Assembly: GCF_003479425.1 (NCBI RefSeq)
Contig: NZ_QUHC01000003.1
Coordinates: 62,001 to 126,000, forward strand
Length of the DNA stretch: 64,000 nucleotides
Source: Odoribacter sp. AF15-53
GTDB taxonomy: Bacteria > Bacteroidota > Bacteroidia > Bacteroidales > Marinifilaceae
Direction of reading: 5' to 3'
The position numbers were made by a program, and so were the translations under genes. Of the stretch, positions 62,878-64,000 are shown one piece after another. Below the pieces are notes generated by a model, which did no database searches, was not told where the DNA came from, and worked only from the letters and a program-made list of their open reading frames with translations. Each line of letters opens with the position of its first letter. Positions within the stretch are counted from its first letter, which is position 1.

Positions 62878-64000
62878 TGATTGTAAATTTTCTTCGCCGG
62901 TGCTGGCAAGCCATTCCTAGCGGAATCGTTTGCCTGGCTATAATCTTTGCTCTATTCGGGTATATTGCTTCTGTCATGGGGACACCGAATATGCTGAATA
63001 CCATAATGAAAACAGCCCATGATTTATTACTAAACACCGTATTCTACTTGATGGGCATCTGCGTTATAACCGGCGCTCTGGGACGACTGTTTGTCGAATT
63101 TGGCGTTGTTAACCTACTTGAAAAAATACTACGCCCATTGATGCGCCCGTTATTCAACCTGCCGGGAGTGGCCTCCCTTGGAGCCGTGATGACATTCCTT
63201 TCAGACAACCCAGCCATCATCTCCTTGTCGCAGGATAAACGCTTCAGTAGCTATTTCAAAAAGTATCAATTTATATCCTTGACCAACTTTGGAACCGCCT
63301 TCGGTATGGGCTTATTAGTCATTGTTTTCATGGTAGGACAAGGGTTTTACTATGAGCCATTTATCGGACTATTCGGTGCATTTGTAGGCTGTATCGTTTC
63401 CACTCGTTTGATGCAACGCGCAATTCTAAAATCATACCCTCAATACGCAGAAGAGAATGCCTGCAACGAAACCATCGTAGTAGAAGTAGAACATAAAGAA
63501 GAAAAGACTCTCTTTTTACGAATTCTCAATTCGTTGCTTGACGGGGGACGAACCGGAGTTGATATTGGTATTGCTATCATTCCGGGAGTGCTGATAATCT
63601 CCACGCTAGTAATGATCTTGACTTTTGGCCCAGGTGCAGACGGATACACGGGAGCCGCTTATCAAGGAGTTGAAGCCCTCCCTTGGCTAGCAAATAAAAT
63701 AGATTTCATATTCCGCTGGTTGTTTGGATTCACAGATCCACACCTAGTAGCATTCCCCATCACAGCCTTAGGTGCGGTAGGAGCAGCCCTCGGTCTAGTC
63801 CCCAATTTTTTGACAGAAGGTTGGGTAGACGGGAATGCCATTGCCGTATTTACTGCCATCGGAATGTGTTGGAGTGGCTATCTTAGCACTCATACGGCCA
63901 TGCTCGACTCGCTCGGCTATCGAGAGTTAACCTCTAAAGCAATCTTGTCGCACACTGTCGGAGGACTAGTCGCGGGCATCACGGCACATTGGCTATATAT
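62878..64000 (+). CDS. Gate-domain (nucleoside recognition) family membrane protein, partial
   Basis: Starts with ATG 62878 and is open to the window end (374 codons seen). The product has 9 or more membrane helices, with the repeated Gate pattern: GALGRLFVEFGVVNLLEKILRPLMRPLFNLPGVASLGAVMTFLSDNPAIISL (about 65-115) and a second copy-like part, with FPITALGAVGAALGLV near 300-315. Gate proteins include SpoIIIAG/YjiH-type and nucleoside-recognition membrane proteins of uncertain substrate. A central loop (about 180-210) is charged (EVEHKEEKTLFLR). It follows the porin gene by 10 nt, which suggests a paired outer and inner membrane route. Confidence 0.8.

Overview
The window is chromosomal DNA of a Bacteroidetes bacterium, most likely a gut anaerobe of the Odoribacteraceae/Butyricimonas type (genus is inference). 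Support for the phylum: two SusC/SusD pairs each driven by an ECF sigma factor and a FecR anti-sigma factor, a third TonB receptor paired with a DUF4249 lipoprotein, many lipoproteins with a Cys shortly after the signal peptide, an rplM-rpsI-rpsB-tsf ribosomal operon, promoters of the TTTG / TAnnTTTG type, and weak Shine-Dalgarno sequences. No phage, integrase, transposase or CRISPR array is visible.

Layout. 1-2529 (minus strand): housekeeping genes (S41 processing protease, cut by the window edge, dCMP deaminase, polyprenyl diphosphate synthase). 2673-13074: uptake locus A, with the order ECF sigma (plus strand), then divergently FecR, SusC, SusD, DUF4843 lipoprotein, PKD-like lipoprotein and a thioredoxin-like protein. 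13450-13521: tRNA-Arg(CCT). 13784-19473: aminotransferase, D-aminoacyl-tRNA deacylase, MazG-like pyrophosphohydrolase, MMPL/RND exporter and an unrecognised outer-membrane-like protein. 19500-26298: a MoxR / DUF58 / DUF4350 / DUF4129 / membrane protein / SpoIIM operon with a divergent RDD gene. 26373-37290: deoC, mutS, a TfoX C-terminal domain protein, a cyclophilin lipoprotein, two SPOR lipoproteins, a PAP2-like membrane protein, rpoN, asnS and hemW. 37407-40455: TonB receptor plus DUF4249 lipoprotein. 40886-43787: the rplM-rpsI-rpsB-tsf operon with its own promoter, a structured leader and a terminator. 43812-47886: HAD phosphatase and two divergent ArnT-like glycosyltransferases. 47966-56674: uptake locus B (ECF sigma, FecR, SusC, SusD, DUF4465 lipoprotein, thioredoxin-like protein), all on the plus strand. 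56725-58204: LAB_N protein and a soluble DPM1/ArnC-like glycosyltransferase. 58361-64000: pyrH, dxs, a Crp/Fnr regulator, a porin and a Gate-domain membrane protein cut by the window end.

How the genes work together. Loci A and B share one plan: a cell-surface signalling switch (STN domain of SusC to FecR to sigma), an outer-membrane SusCD importer, surface lipoproteins, and at the end a periplasmic thioredoxin-fold protein of about 370 residues with a long helical C-terminal part. Neither has a glycoside hydrolase, polysaccharide lyase or sulfatase, so a polysaccharide substrate is not indicated. The lipid-A-type glycosylation genes (two ArnT-like enzymes, LAB_N, GT2) lie on both sides of locus B.

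The most unusual non-coding structure is two sets of intergenic repeats: (i) tandem 11-nt units GAACSCTATNN followed by an inverted copy (13199-13264 and 40620-40655), and (ii) short AT-rich words repeated several times next to a palindrome built from the same word (13387-13440, 15008-15081, 15571-15690, 42841-42888, 59065-59120). Between fecR and susC of locus A there is also an 11-bp perfect inverted repeat with a 10-bp palindrome downstream.
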